Positions 24,246-30,905 of a stretch of 35,693 bases of DNA are shown one piece after another (position 1 is the first letter of the stretch; each line of letters starts with the position of its first letter). Under the pieces are notes generated by a model. The model searched no databases, was not told the origin of the DNA, and saw only the letters and a list, made by a program, of their open reading frames with translations. The DNA lies in assembly GCA_964431805.1 (NCBI GenBank), contig CAYSKV010000010.1, positions 1 through 35,693 on the forward strand, in the 5' to 3' direction. The stretch is from JACPHD01 sp964431805. GTDB taxonomy: Bacteria; Patescibacteriota; Patescibacteriia; Patescibacteriales; GWC2-42-12. The position numbers were made by a program, and so were the translations under genes.

Positions 24246-24812
24246 TTATAATTTAGCTAATGTATGAAAAAAAATTTCCCAAGCATTTAAATAACTTGTA
24301 TCAATAACCAAATCGTGTCCCGTTATATCAATATCGGCATTGCCCCTTTCAATTCTTAAATTAAAATTTTCTTTTTCTATGCTCGGACTTCTTCTTTTTA
24401 GTCTATCTTGACGAACTTCTTTATTTGTAATTAGATGTACCCAAAAAATATTTTGTCCGAGTAATTCTTTTATTTTCTTCGCCATTTTAACTGTTGGACA
24501 AACAAAACAATGATTGTCGCCACTTATAGCACTTCTGATCCATTCTGTAGGACAACCATAATATACTCCATTAAAATATGTTGATTCTAAAGAATCTTGC
24601 AAATAATACCCCTTAAAAAAATTAATTTTGAATTCTTCTTCAGTGATAAAAACTCCATCAACATTTTTAATTTCACCGTATCGCAACTCTCTAGTCATAT
24701 GTACAGGCATTGGTTCAAGCCCAAAGTACACAATTAGACGACGGCATAAAGTTGTTTTTCCGGTTACTGAAGCACCTGTTATTATAATTGATTTATCTAA
24801 ACATTTTTTCAT
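24246..24812 (-). CDS. P-loop kinase resembling guanylate kinase
   Basis: A 188-residue protein with Walker A GASVTGKTT at 13-21. Several stretches parallel guanylate kinase: MTRELRYGEIKNVDGVFITEEEF (GMK: TTR.PR.GE..G.DY.FV..EEF), FNGVYYGCP (GMK: GN.YGTP) and LKRRSPSIEKENFNLRIE near the lid. The GMP-binding residues are not all present, so the acceptor may be different. It is the first gene of the eight-gene operon, about 130 bases after the promoter in the right-hand 44-bp repeat. A dyad AAGATT-N8-AATCTT (24814-24833) lies immediately before its ATG and could be an operator or a hairpin over the start. Confidence 0.7.
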   Translation of the reverse strand: MKKCLDKSIIITGASVTGKTTLCRRLIVYFGLEPMPVHMTRELRYGEIKNVDGVFITEEEFKINFFKGYYLQDSLESTYFNGVYYGCPTEWIRSAISGDNHCFVCPTVKMAKKIKELLGQNIFWVHLITNKEVRQDRLKRRSPSIEKENFNLRIERGNADIDITGHDLVIDTSYLNAWEIFFHTLAKL

Positions 24813-24813
24813 A

Positions 24814-24833
24814 AAGATTTTATAAATAATCTT
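24814..24833. promoter_or_regulatory. Dyad immediately upstream of the operon's first start codon
   Basis: AAGATT (24814-24819) and AATCTT (24828-24833) flank an 8-base AT centre, ending 1 base before the ATG. It may be an operator or a hairpin masking the ribosome site. No Shine-Dalgarno sequence is visible. Confidence 0.3.
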
Positions 24834-24860
24834 GAAAATATAATTTAAAATAGAAAAAAA

Positions 24861-24938
24861 TTAAATAAATTTTTCTCCTAATTTATTATTTAATTCATTT
24901 AATAATTTTAAGCTTACTTTACTGCTAATTTCTTCTAA
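24861..24938 (-). pseudogene. Possible 3' fragment of a gene at the block's edge
   Basis: An open frame of 25 codons ends in TAA and reads EEISSKVSLKLLNELNNKLG followed by EKFI, an amphipathic, protein-like tail without any start codon. Its open frame begins almost exactly at the junction with the 44-bp repeat (24936/24937). This fits the end of a gene whose upstream part was lost when the block joined the repeat. In such AT-rich DNA a chance frame is also possible. Confidence 0.25.
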
Positions 24939-24980
24939 TTATTAATTTATTTTAGCCTAAATTAAGCTAAATGTCAAAAA
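24937..24980 (-). repeat. 44-bp direct repeat, copy 2, containing the island operon promoter
   Basis: Identical to 13494-13537. It lies directly between the guaA terminator and the accessory block, so the block has one copy at each edge. Distance between equivalent bases is 11,443. Confidence 0.9.
24949..24977 (-). promoter_or_regulatory. Promoter of the kinase-to-cysNC operon (TTGACA-17-TAAAAT)
   Basis: TTGACA at 24977-24972, 17 bases, TAAAAT at 24954-24949, reading into the block. The predicted leader is about 130 bases. It is the same sequence as the ileS promoter. Confidence 0.7.
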
Positions 24981-24984
24981 TAAA

Positions 24985-25011
24985 AAACAGGCAAATTAGC
25001 TTTGCCTGTTT
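24985..25011 (-). terminator. Intrinsic terminator of guaA
   Basis: A perfect 11-bp stem (24985-24995 with 25001-25011, core AACAGGCAAA/TTTGCCTGTT) and a 5-base loop, followed by TTTTTATTTTT on the minus strand. Confidence 0.88.
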
Positions 25012-25029
25012 GTAAAAAATAACATTTTT

Positions 25030-26610
25030 TTATTCCCATTCAATCGTTCCGGGCGGCTTTGAAGTTATGTCATAAACTACACGGCCAACTCCTTTTACTC
25101 CATTAATAATCCGGTTAGCAACACGGCACAAAAACTCATGGCTTAAATCAGAAACTTCCGCGGTCATATAAACCGTAGTATCAACCGACCGTAATGCCAC
25201 TACATAATCATAAGACCGACCGTCGCCAACCACGCCCACGCTTTTATCCGAAGTCAAAACCGCAAACGCTTGCCCGACTTCATAATATTTTCCGCTCTTA
25301 TATAATTCATCCATAAAAACCGCGTCAACTTCTTTAAGTAACGCCAATTTCTCGCGCGTAACTTCGCCCATCGAGCGAATAGCTTGACCTGGGCCAGGAT
25401 GAGGATGGCGCGCCCAAATTTCTTTAGGCAAACCAACTTCTTTCGCCAACTCCCTAACCTCGTCTTTAAAAATCTCCCGAAACGGCTCAATTAATTTTAA
25501 ACCCATTTTTTCCGGTAAACCGCCGACGTTATGATGCGATTTAATTTTTGCCGTCGGACCGCCGTGCGCCGAAGTTGATTCAATTACATCTGGATAAAGC
25601 GTACCTTGGCCTAAAAAAACTATTTTTATACCGCGTTTTTCTTCAATTTCTTTAGCTTTTTTCTCAAATATTTCAATAAAAGTCGCGCCGATTATCTTTC
25701 TTTTCTCTTCCGGATCAATCACACCGGCTAAACGGGATAAAAATAAATCTTCCGCGTCAACTACTTCAACGTCAACACCGGCATTTTTTAAATAAGCCGG
25801 CACTTCAATTTCTTCATTTTTTCTAAGTAACCCATTATTAACGAAAACTGAAATCGCCCGTTTATCAACCGCGAGCGAACTTAAAACCGATAAAGTAGAA
25901 CTATCCACGCCACCACTAACGCCGACTAAGACATAATCTTTTTCTCCTAGCTGCTCTCTGATTTTTTTTATCGCTTTATCTTTAAAAGACGACATTGTCC
26001 ATTCGCCAGTAGCTTTGCAAATTTTCCGCAAAAAATAATTTATCATTTCCTGACCATAACGCGTGTGCTCAACTTCCGGATGAAATTGAACAGTAGTAAT
26101 TTTCTTCTCGCGATTAACCATAGCGGCAATCGGACAAGTTTTACTTTTAGCGACCGCTTCAAACCCGGGCGGTAATTCTATAATCTGATCGCCGTGGCTC
26201 ATCCAGGTAATAATTTTTTCTGGCAACCCAGTAAACAAAGTTTCCGCAACATTTAAAGTTTCAATTTCACGATAACCATATTCGCCTTTCCCGGGGATAA
26301 TTTTTCCGCCGAGTAAATGGCCGACTAACTGATGACCGTAGCAAATTGCCAAAATCGGAATACCTAAATCAAAAATTTCTTTGCTAATCGTCGGCGCGTT
26401 TTTTTCATAAACACTAGCCGGGCCGCCAGAAAGTATAATCCCAACCGGCTTTATTTCCCGCGCTTTTTCTAAAAGTGATTCGGCCTGAACTATTTCCGAA
26501 TACGCGCCGGCCTTTCTGCATCTATTAGCAATTAGTTGCACAACCTGGCTACCGAAGTCGCCAATTAAAATTGTGTTGCCGATTTTTCCATTATTATTTT
26601 CCGAAGTCAT
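25030..26610 (-). CDS. guaA: GMP synthase (glutamine-hydrolysing)
   Basis: A 526-residue enzyme converting XMP, ATP and glutamine to GMP. The class I amidotransferase triad is present: Cys in AICYGHQ near 83-89 and His/Glu in QFHPEVEHT near 174-182. The PP-loop is GVSGGVDSS near 229-237. The C-terminus KPPGTIEWE is the universal GuaA ending. AAGGAGAG precedes ATG 26610. It has its own promoter and terminator, so it is a single-gene unit adjacent to the accessory block. Confidence 0.97.
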   Translation of the reverse strand: MTSENNNGKIGNTILIGDFGSQVVQLIANRCRKAGAYSEIVQAESLLEKAREIKPVGIILSGGPASVYEKNAPTISKEIFDLGIPILAICYGHQLVGHLLGGKIIPGKGEYGYREIETLNVAETLFTGLPEKIITWMSHGDQIIELPPGFEAVAKSKTCPIAAMVNREKKITTVQFHPEVEHTRYGQEMINYFLRKICKATGEWTMSSFKDKAIKKIREQLGEKDYVLVGVSGGVDSSTLSVLSSLAVDKRAISVFVNNGLLRKNEEIEVPAYLKNAGVDVEVVDAEDLFLSRLAGVIDPEEKRKIIGATFIEIFEKKAKEIEEKRGIKIVFLGQGTLYPDVIESTSAHGGPTAKIKSHHNVGGLPEKMGLKLIEPFREIFKDEVRELAKEVGLPKEIWARHPHPGPGQAIRSMGEVTREKLALLKEVDAVFMDELYKSGKYYEVGQAFAVLTSDKSVGVVGDGRSYDYVVALRSVDTTVYMTAEVSDLSHEFLCRVANRIINGVKGVGRVVYDITSKPPGTIEWE

Positions 26611-26677
26611 AATTTTTCTCTCTCCTTTAAATTTTTATTTAAAAATCATTAAAAATTTTTAATTGGATTATTCTAAA

Positions 26678-26706
26678 AGAATAGTTTTAATTATTTAAAT
26701 TATCAA
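26678..26706 (-). promoter_or_regulatory. Predicted guaA promoter
   Basis: TTGATA (26706-26701), 17 bases, TATTCT (26683-26678) on the minus strand, divergent from the promoter of the lysine-rich gene. A small ATTCT-N3-AGAAT dyad overlaps the -10. The -10 match is only partial. Confidence 0.4.
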
Positions 26707-26731
26707 AATGTAAATTTTTGCTAAAAAACCC

Positions 26732-26760
26732 TTGCAGACACTTTTTTTTTATGGTATAAT
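26732..26760 (+). promoter_or_regulatory. Promoter of the lysine-rich small protein
   Basis: TATAAT at 26755-26760 is preceded by TGG, an extended -10 element, with a weak -35 TTGCAG at 26732-26737 and a 17-base spacer. The leader to ATG 26849 would be about 80 bases. Confidence 0.6.
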
Positions 26761-26848
26761 AAAGATATAACTTAAAAGAATTCACATAACCGGTAAAAAA
26801 TTTCTTAAAATAAAATTTTTTATCAACACGAAAGGGGGTGCAAAAAAT

Positions 26849-26926
26849 ATGGCTAAGAAAAAAGCTAAAAAGAAAGTGACAAAGAAAGTTGCTAAGAAAA
26901 AAACTTCAAAAAAGAAAAAGAAATAG
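26849..26926 (+). CDS. 25-residue lysine-rich basic protein
   Basis: The only plus-strand protein gene in the window. It encodes just 25 residues made of Lys, Ala, Val, Thr and Ser, about two thirds Lys, in AKKK-type repeats (MAKKKAKKKVTKKVAKKK, then TSKKKKK). A GGGGGTG Shine-Dalgarno (26834-26840) stands 8 bases before the ATG, an extended -10 promoter lies upstream and a strong terminator follows at 26951-26986. The composition resembles the tails of histone H1-like and AlgP-like proteins, so nucleic acid binding is plausible but not demonstrated. Confidence 0.7.
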   Translation: MAKKKAKKKVTKKVAKKKTSKKKKK

Positions 26927-26950
26927 TTTGTAAAGCAATGCTTTATAAAT

Positions 26951-26986
26951 AAAAAATAGAAGCAGTTCGAACTGTTTCTATTTTTT
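26951..26986. terminator. Bidirectional intrinsic terminator between convergent genes
   Basis: A 17-bp stem (26951-26967 with 26970-26986, one G-T pair) flanked by an A-run on the left and a T-run on the right. It serves the lysine-rich gene on the plus strand and the endonuclease Q-like gene (stop at 26989) on the minus strand. Confidence 0.88.
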
Positions 26987-26988
26987 AT

Positions 26989-28302
26989 TTAGAATAAACT
27001 CTTTTGTTTGTTTTTCTTTTTCTCTTGCTCGCTAAAAATTTTAATTGTGCCGTATTGTCCATCAAAACCAGGCGCAATAATTAGTTTGCCTTCACGCACT
27101 CTTTTAATACCTTCTACTATAGCTAAATTGGCTATTTTTTCTAACTCTTTTAGGCTAATATTTAATAAAATATTAAGCTCATTAACGCCTGACTTTATTA
27201 AATTATGATAAATTAATTGTACTCTTTTTGAATGTCTTGATTTAATATCTAAAGCTTCGGCAATAATTTTATCAAGCTCAACTAATTTTATAAATTTAGC
27301 TTGTCCCTCGGGCGGATTTAAACCGACTATTTTACTAGTTGAAGAAAAAGTATTAGCCGGACGATCAGCCAATTCGTCAACGCGATTCATCACGCCGATA
27401 ACTAACGGTTTTTTACAAACCGGACAAATATTTTTTTGCTTTTTAGTTTGCTCCGGCGTAAAACTTATGCCGCAAGCGCGATGGCCATCGTAGTGATACA
27501 TGCCTTCTTCAGGATAAAATTCAATCGTATACTTTATCCCCAGGTCGTTTTTTTTATCTTCAAATAAAATTTTATTTTTTATAATATTATAAATTTCATC
27601 ATAATTAATTTCTTTCATTTCAAAGACATTAGCTTCACGCGCAATGTTTGGTAGCGAATGCGCGTCAGAGTTTGAAAGAATAGTTAACTTATCTAAAGCA
27701 GACAGACGCCAATTCATTTCCGGGTCGCTTGATAGCCCGGTTTCTATAGCATAAACATTTTTTGTATACTCATGAAAGCATTCTTCTATTTTATCAAAGC
27801 CAGATTTAGAACCGAAAACCGCGAACCACGGCGTCCAAATATGCGCCGGATAAATTAAAAACTTTTTATCAATATCTAAACATAATTTCATTAAAGTCGG
27901 AGCACTCATACCTAAAATCGGCCGTCCGTCCGACCGAATATTAAAATTTTTATCTAAATAATTATTTAATTTTTCGACCGCTCCAATATTGGGCGCGTGA
28001 ATTACTAAATGTATTCGCCTAGCCTTACCCCCGTCTTTATAAATTAAAGCTACTTCGGTAGATAAAATAAATTTTACTTTATCATCTTTAGCGGTTTTTA
28101 ATTTGTATAATCCTGAGCCTGATTTAGTTTCAACTAATTTATTTTTTATATCGGAAAACCAAAGCGGAAAAGTAAAATCGCCGGTAGCGATTATATCAAC
28201 GCCTTTAATTCTGCAAGCCGCTTCAATATTTTCTAAAGTTAACTCCGGCGAACAGGAGCGGGAATATTTTGAATGGATATGTAAATCTAAAATCTGCTGC
28301 AT
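26989..28302 (-). CDS. Endonuclease Q-like PHP-domain protein
   Basis: A 437-residue protein. The PHP metal-site motifs are DLHIHSKYS at 5-13, an IIATGDFT segment, a TEVALIY strand, YPAHIWTPWF and a late SNSDAHS. A zinc-ribbon-like insert follows (DGHRACGISFTPE...CPVCKKPL), then a helical C-terminus with a helix-hairpin-helix-like stretch (LNISLKELEKIANLAIVEGIKRVREGK). This order matches endonuclease Q of Thermococcales and some bacteria, which nicks DNA 5' of uracil, hypoxanthine, xanthine and abasic sites. It begins 4 bases after the glmU-like stop, so it is expressed with the UDP-GlcNAc genes despite an unrelated function. Confidence 0.78.
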   Translation of the reverse strand: MQQILDLHIHSKYSRSCSPELTLENIEAACRIKGVDIIATGDFTFPLWFSDIKNKLVETKSGSGLYKLKTAKDDKVKFILSTEVALIYKDGGKARRIHLVIHAPNIGAVEKLNNYLDKNFNIRSDGRPILGMSAPTLMKLCLDIDKKFLIYPAHIWTPWFAVFGSKSGFDKIEECFHEYTKNVYAIETGLSSDPEMNWRLSALDKLTILSNSDAHSLPNIAREANVFEMKEINYDEIYNIIKNKILFEDKKNDLGIKYTIEFYPEEGMYHYDGHRACGISFTPEQTKKQKNICPVCKKPLVIGVMNRVDELADRPANTFSSTSKIVGLNPPEGQAKFIKLVELDKIIAEALDIKSRHSKRVQLIYHNLIKSGVNELNILLNISLKELEKIANLAIVEGIKRVREGKLIIAPGFDGQYGTIKIFSEQEKKKNKQKSLF

Positions 28303-28306
28303 AAAA

Positions 28307-29062
28307 TTAATTTTCTCTTTTTCTTTTATCGGCCTCTATTAATTGGTCGTGCGTATTAATGCCAAACCATTCATTTGAATCTTTTAATTTTATCACGCTA
28401 AGCTTTGATTTACTAACTAAGGCTTCGCTTACAAAACTCGGCAAGCCATATTCTCCTAAGCCTTGTATCGGCTTTAAATTAGCATAATGTTTTTTAAACC
28501 AATCTCTTTTAAAACAAAATGTATTAGTATTTATTTCTTTTATTTTTTCCAACTCAGGCGTCATATTTTCCTTTTCAACGACCGCGACTACCTCGCCATC
28601 AGACCCGCGCACCACCCGGCCCAAACCTTTAGCATCTTCATGATCGCAAGTTAAAATGCTAATATCTTTATCTTTTAATAAATGAGATTCTATAAGCTCA
28701 AATAAAGAACTGAATTTATAAAATGCCGAATCATCGCCGTTAATTACTAAAAAATTGTCAAAATCAGGCGGTAAAGCTTCTTCGCCGGTCAAGGTGGCAT
28801 GCGCCGTTCCCAGTCTTTCGGTTTGAGAAGCGTAAATATAACCCGAACCGATTTTTTCTTTTACCATTTCTTCTTTAAAACCAACCACTAAACAAATTTG
28901 ATTTTTAGATAAACCGCCGCCGGCTAACTCTTTTAATATATAACTAACAATCGGCCGCCCATTTATTTCATACATAACCTTTGGTAAATCCACGCAATTA
29001 AGCCTTTTACCCTGACCAGCAGCCAAAATTACTACGCCAAATTTTTTTAATTTATGCTCCAT
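28307..29062 (-). CDS. GlmU-like uridylyltransferase, N-terminal domain only
   Basis: A 251-residue nucleotidyltransferase with LAAGQGKR at 13-20, K28 (DLPKVM), QTERLGTAHA near 80-89 and an NGDDS metal site near 107-111. The QxxxLGTAHA motif is diagnostic of the GlmU UDP-GlcNAc pyrophosphorylase domain. The left-handed beta-helix acetyltransferase half of bifunctional GlmU (about 200 residues) is missing. Acetylation must be done elsewhere, perhaps by the GNAT in this same operon. It follows glmM by 6 bases. Confidence 0.82.
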   Translation of the reverse strand: MEHKLKKFGVVILAAGQGKRLNCVDLPKVMYEINGRPIVSYILKELAGGGLSKNQICLVVGFKEEMVKEKIGSGYIYASQTERLGTAHATLTGEEALPPDFDNFLVINGDDSAFYKFSSLFELIESHLLKDKDISILTCDHEDAKGLGRVVRGSDGEVVAVVEKENMTPELEKIKEINTNTFCFKRDWFKKHYANLKPIQGLGEYGLPSFVSEALVSKSKLSVIKLKDSNEWFGINTHDQLIEADKRKREN

Positions 29063-29068
29063 AAAAAA

Positions 29069-30409
29069 TTAATTTAATGCATTATTTATAACTTCTCCTA
29101 TTTTTTCTGCTAAATTTTTTATTTCTTTTTCGTCTTTTCCTTCTACCATTACCCGACATAAAGGTTCGGTGCCGCTATAACGAACGGACACTCTGCCACT
29201 TTCACCTAAATATTTTTCTGTTTTTTTAATAACCTCGTTAATTTCTAGTATGGTCGAAAGTTCAGGCTTATTTTTTACTTTAATGTTAATTAATATTTTA
29301 GGCGCTAAAAAAACTTCTTTAGCTAATTCTGATAACGGCTGATTAAAATGTTTAATGGCTGAAAGTAATATTAAACCGCTTAATATTCCGTCGCCGGTTG
29401 TATGGCGATCTAAAAATATAAGATGCCCGGCTTCCTCACCGCCTAATATTGCTCCTTCTTTTATTAACGCGCTATAAACTTGCCTATCGCCGACGTCGGT
29501 TTGCAAATGTTTAATTCCCATCTTTTTTAAACCGTTAATAAAACCAATATTACTCATTATTGTGCTAACCACTGTATCATTTTTTAATTTGTTTTTTTCT
29601 TTTAACATTTTGGCATAAACATGAAGCAAATGATCACCGGTTAAACGTTCCCCTTTTTCGGTAATAGCAATCAGTCTATCGCCGTCGCCATCAAAAGCCA
29701 AACCAATATCGGCTTTATTTTCTAAAACTGCTTTTTGTAAATTTTCAGTATGTTCAGACCCGCAAGCTGCATTTATATTTTTCCCGTCAGGCGAATTAGA
29801 AATTACCATAATTTCCACGCCTAATTTTTTAAAAATATAAGGAGCGACTTTATAAGTTGCGCCATTAGCGCAGTCTAAAATAATTTTTAACCCTTTAAAA
29901 TCGCTATCGTCTAAAATATTTATTAAAAATTCAGTATATTTATTATTATAGTCATCTTTAATTTCTGAAAAACTATAATTAGAGTCTATCTCTAAATTAT
30001 CAATTTCTTCCGCTATTAATTTTTCTATTTCATTTTCTTCCGTATCGGTTAATTTTGTTCCGTCATTTTTAAAAATTTTAAGCCCATTATATTCATAAGG
30101 ATTATGCGAAGCTGAAATAACTAATCCTAAGCCCGCCTTTTTCTCTTTAACTAAATAGGCTATTCCTGGAGTTGGAATTACTCCAACTAAAATTACTTGA
30201 CCACCCGCCTTAGCTACTCCTTGCGAAGCTGCTTTTTCTAAAGATAGGCCCGATATTCTAGTATCTCTACCAATAATTATCTCTGTTTTAATTTTATGAA
30301 TAAGACAATATCGGACTAAAGCTTTACCTAATTTAAAAGCTAGTTCTTCGTCCATTTCTTCGCTATCAGCTAAACCCCTAATACCATCTGTGCCAAATAA
30401 TTTTTTCAT
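29069..30409 (-). CDS. glmM: Phosphoglucosamine mutase
   Basis: A 446-residue alpha-D-phosphohexomutase. The phosphoserine loop is ISASHNP (S101), the metal loop is FDGDGDR near 238-244, the sugar loop is GEEAGH, and the phosphate-binding C-terminus is RYSGTEPLCRVMVE. The GlmM type is indicated by the GTDGIRG start. It interconverts glucosamine-6-phosphate and glucosamine-1-phosphate, or, if the neighbouring GNAT acts first, would have to accept the N-acetylated sugar. It is the middle gene of the glmS-GNAT-glmM-glmU run. Confidence 0.93.
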   Translation of the reverse strand: MKKLFGTDGIRGLADSEEMDEELAFKLGKALVRYCLIHKIKTEIIIGRDTRISGLSLEKAASQGVAKAGGQVILVGVIPTPGIAYLVKEKKAGLGLVISASHNPYEYNGLKIFKNDGTKLTDTEENEIEKLIAEEIDNLEIDSNYSFSEIKDDYNNKYTEFLINILDDSDFKGLKIILDCANGATYKVAPYIFKKLGVEIMVISNSPDGKNINAACGSEHTENLQKAVLENKADIGLAFDGDGDRLIAITEKGERLTGDHLLHVYAKMLKEKNKLKNDTVVSTIMSNIGFINGLKKMGIKHLQTDVGDRQVYSALIKEGAILGGEEAGHLIFLDRHTTGDGILSGLILLSAIKHFNQPLSELAKEVFLAPKILINIKVKNKPELSTILEINEVIKKTEKYLGESGRVSVRYSGTEPLCRVMVEGKDEKEIKNLAEKIGEVINNALN

Positions 30410-30453
30410 AATATAACAATTTAATCTATTTTATCAAGTTAAAATTTAATGGC

Positions 30454-30783
30454 CTAAAAGTCAATTCTGAATTCTTTGCCTTGATCTTTAAAACCTAAAC
30501 GTTCATAGAGCGCGTGAACTTTGGGCCGCGCATACCTTGAAGTACCGATTAATTTATAACAATTATTTTCTTTAGCGGTTTTAATTAATTCTTCAACTAT
30601 TTTTGTGCCTAGCCCCTTACTTCTAAATTTTTCATCAACGAACACATCTTCCATAAAACCAAATGGTTCTTCATGTAAATCATTTTTTAAAAGATATAAA
30701 TAGGCATGAGCAATTTCTTTGCCATTGTCTTCTACAAATAGTTTAATGCCATTAGCATTAATTGTTTTTTGTTGAATATTCAT
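30454..30783 (-). CDS. GNAT acetyltransferase resembling GNA1
   Basis: A 109-residue N-acetyltransferase. The acetyl-CoA loop is RSKGLGTKI (R/Q-x-x-G-x-G), preceded by FMEDVFVDEKF and followed by ENNCYKLI and HALYERLGF. EDVFVDE, CYKL and the ALYERLGF end recall eukaryotic glucosamine-6-phosphate N-acetyltransferase GNA1, though many GNATs share parts of this. Its place between glmS and glmM, beside a GlmU lacking its acetyltransferase half, makes aminosugar acetylation a reasonable inference. I favour ATG 30783; an earlier in-frame ATG at 30801 lies inside the terminal repeat of the adjacent MITE. Confidence 0.75.
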   Translation of the reverse strand: MNIQQKTINANGIKLFVEDNGKEIAHAYLYLLKNDLHEEPFGFMEDVFVDEKFRSKGLGTKIVEELIKTAKENNCYKLIGTSRYARPKVHALYERLGFKDQGKEFRIDF

Positions 30784-30795
30784 ATTTGTAATTTT

Positions 30796-30897
30796 TGTCA
30801 TTGCGAGGAGCGTTAGCGACGAAGCAATCTCACGAACTATTTATGCAGCAAATTGTCCGTTAGATTGCTTCGCTCCTTTCAGTCGCTCGCAATGACA
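30796..30897. mobile_element. MITE-like 102-bp nested inverted repeat
   Basis: The terminal 12-bp arms TGTCATTGCGAG (30796-30807) and CTCGCAATGACA (30886-30897) are perfectly complementary. Inner arms GAAGCAATCT (30821-30830) and AGATTGCTTC (30862-30871) are also complementary, giving about 35-base imperfect arms. Elements with these TCATTGCGAG / GAAGCAATCT words are seen in unrelated bacterial lineages. It carries no gene, lies 8 bases past the glmS stop and may fold in the mRNA between glmS and the GNAT. Confidence 0.85.
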
Positions 30898-30905
30898 GAT
30901 TATTT

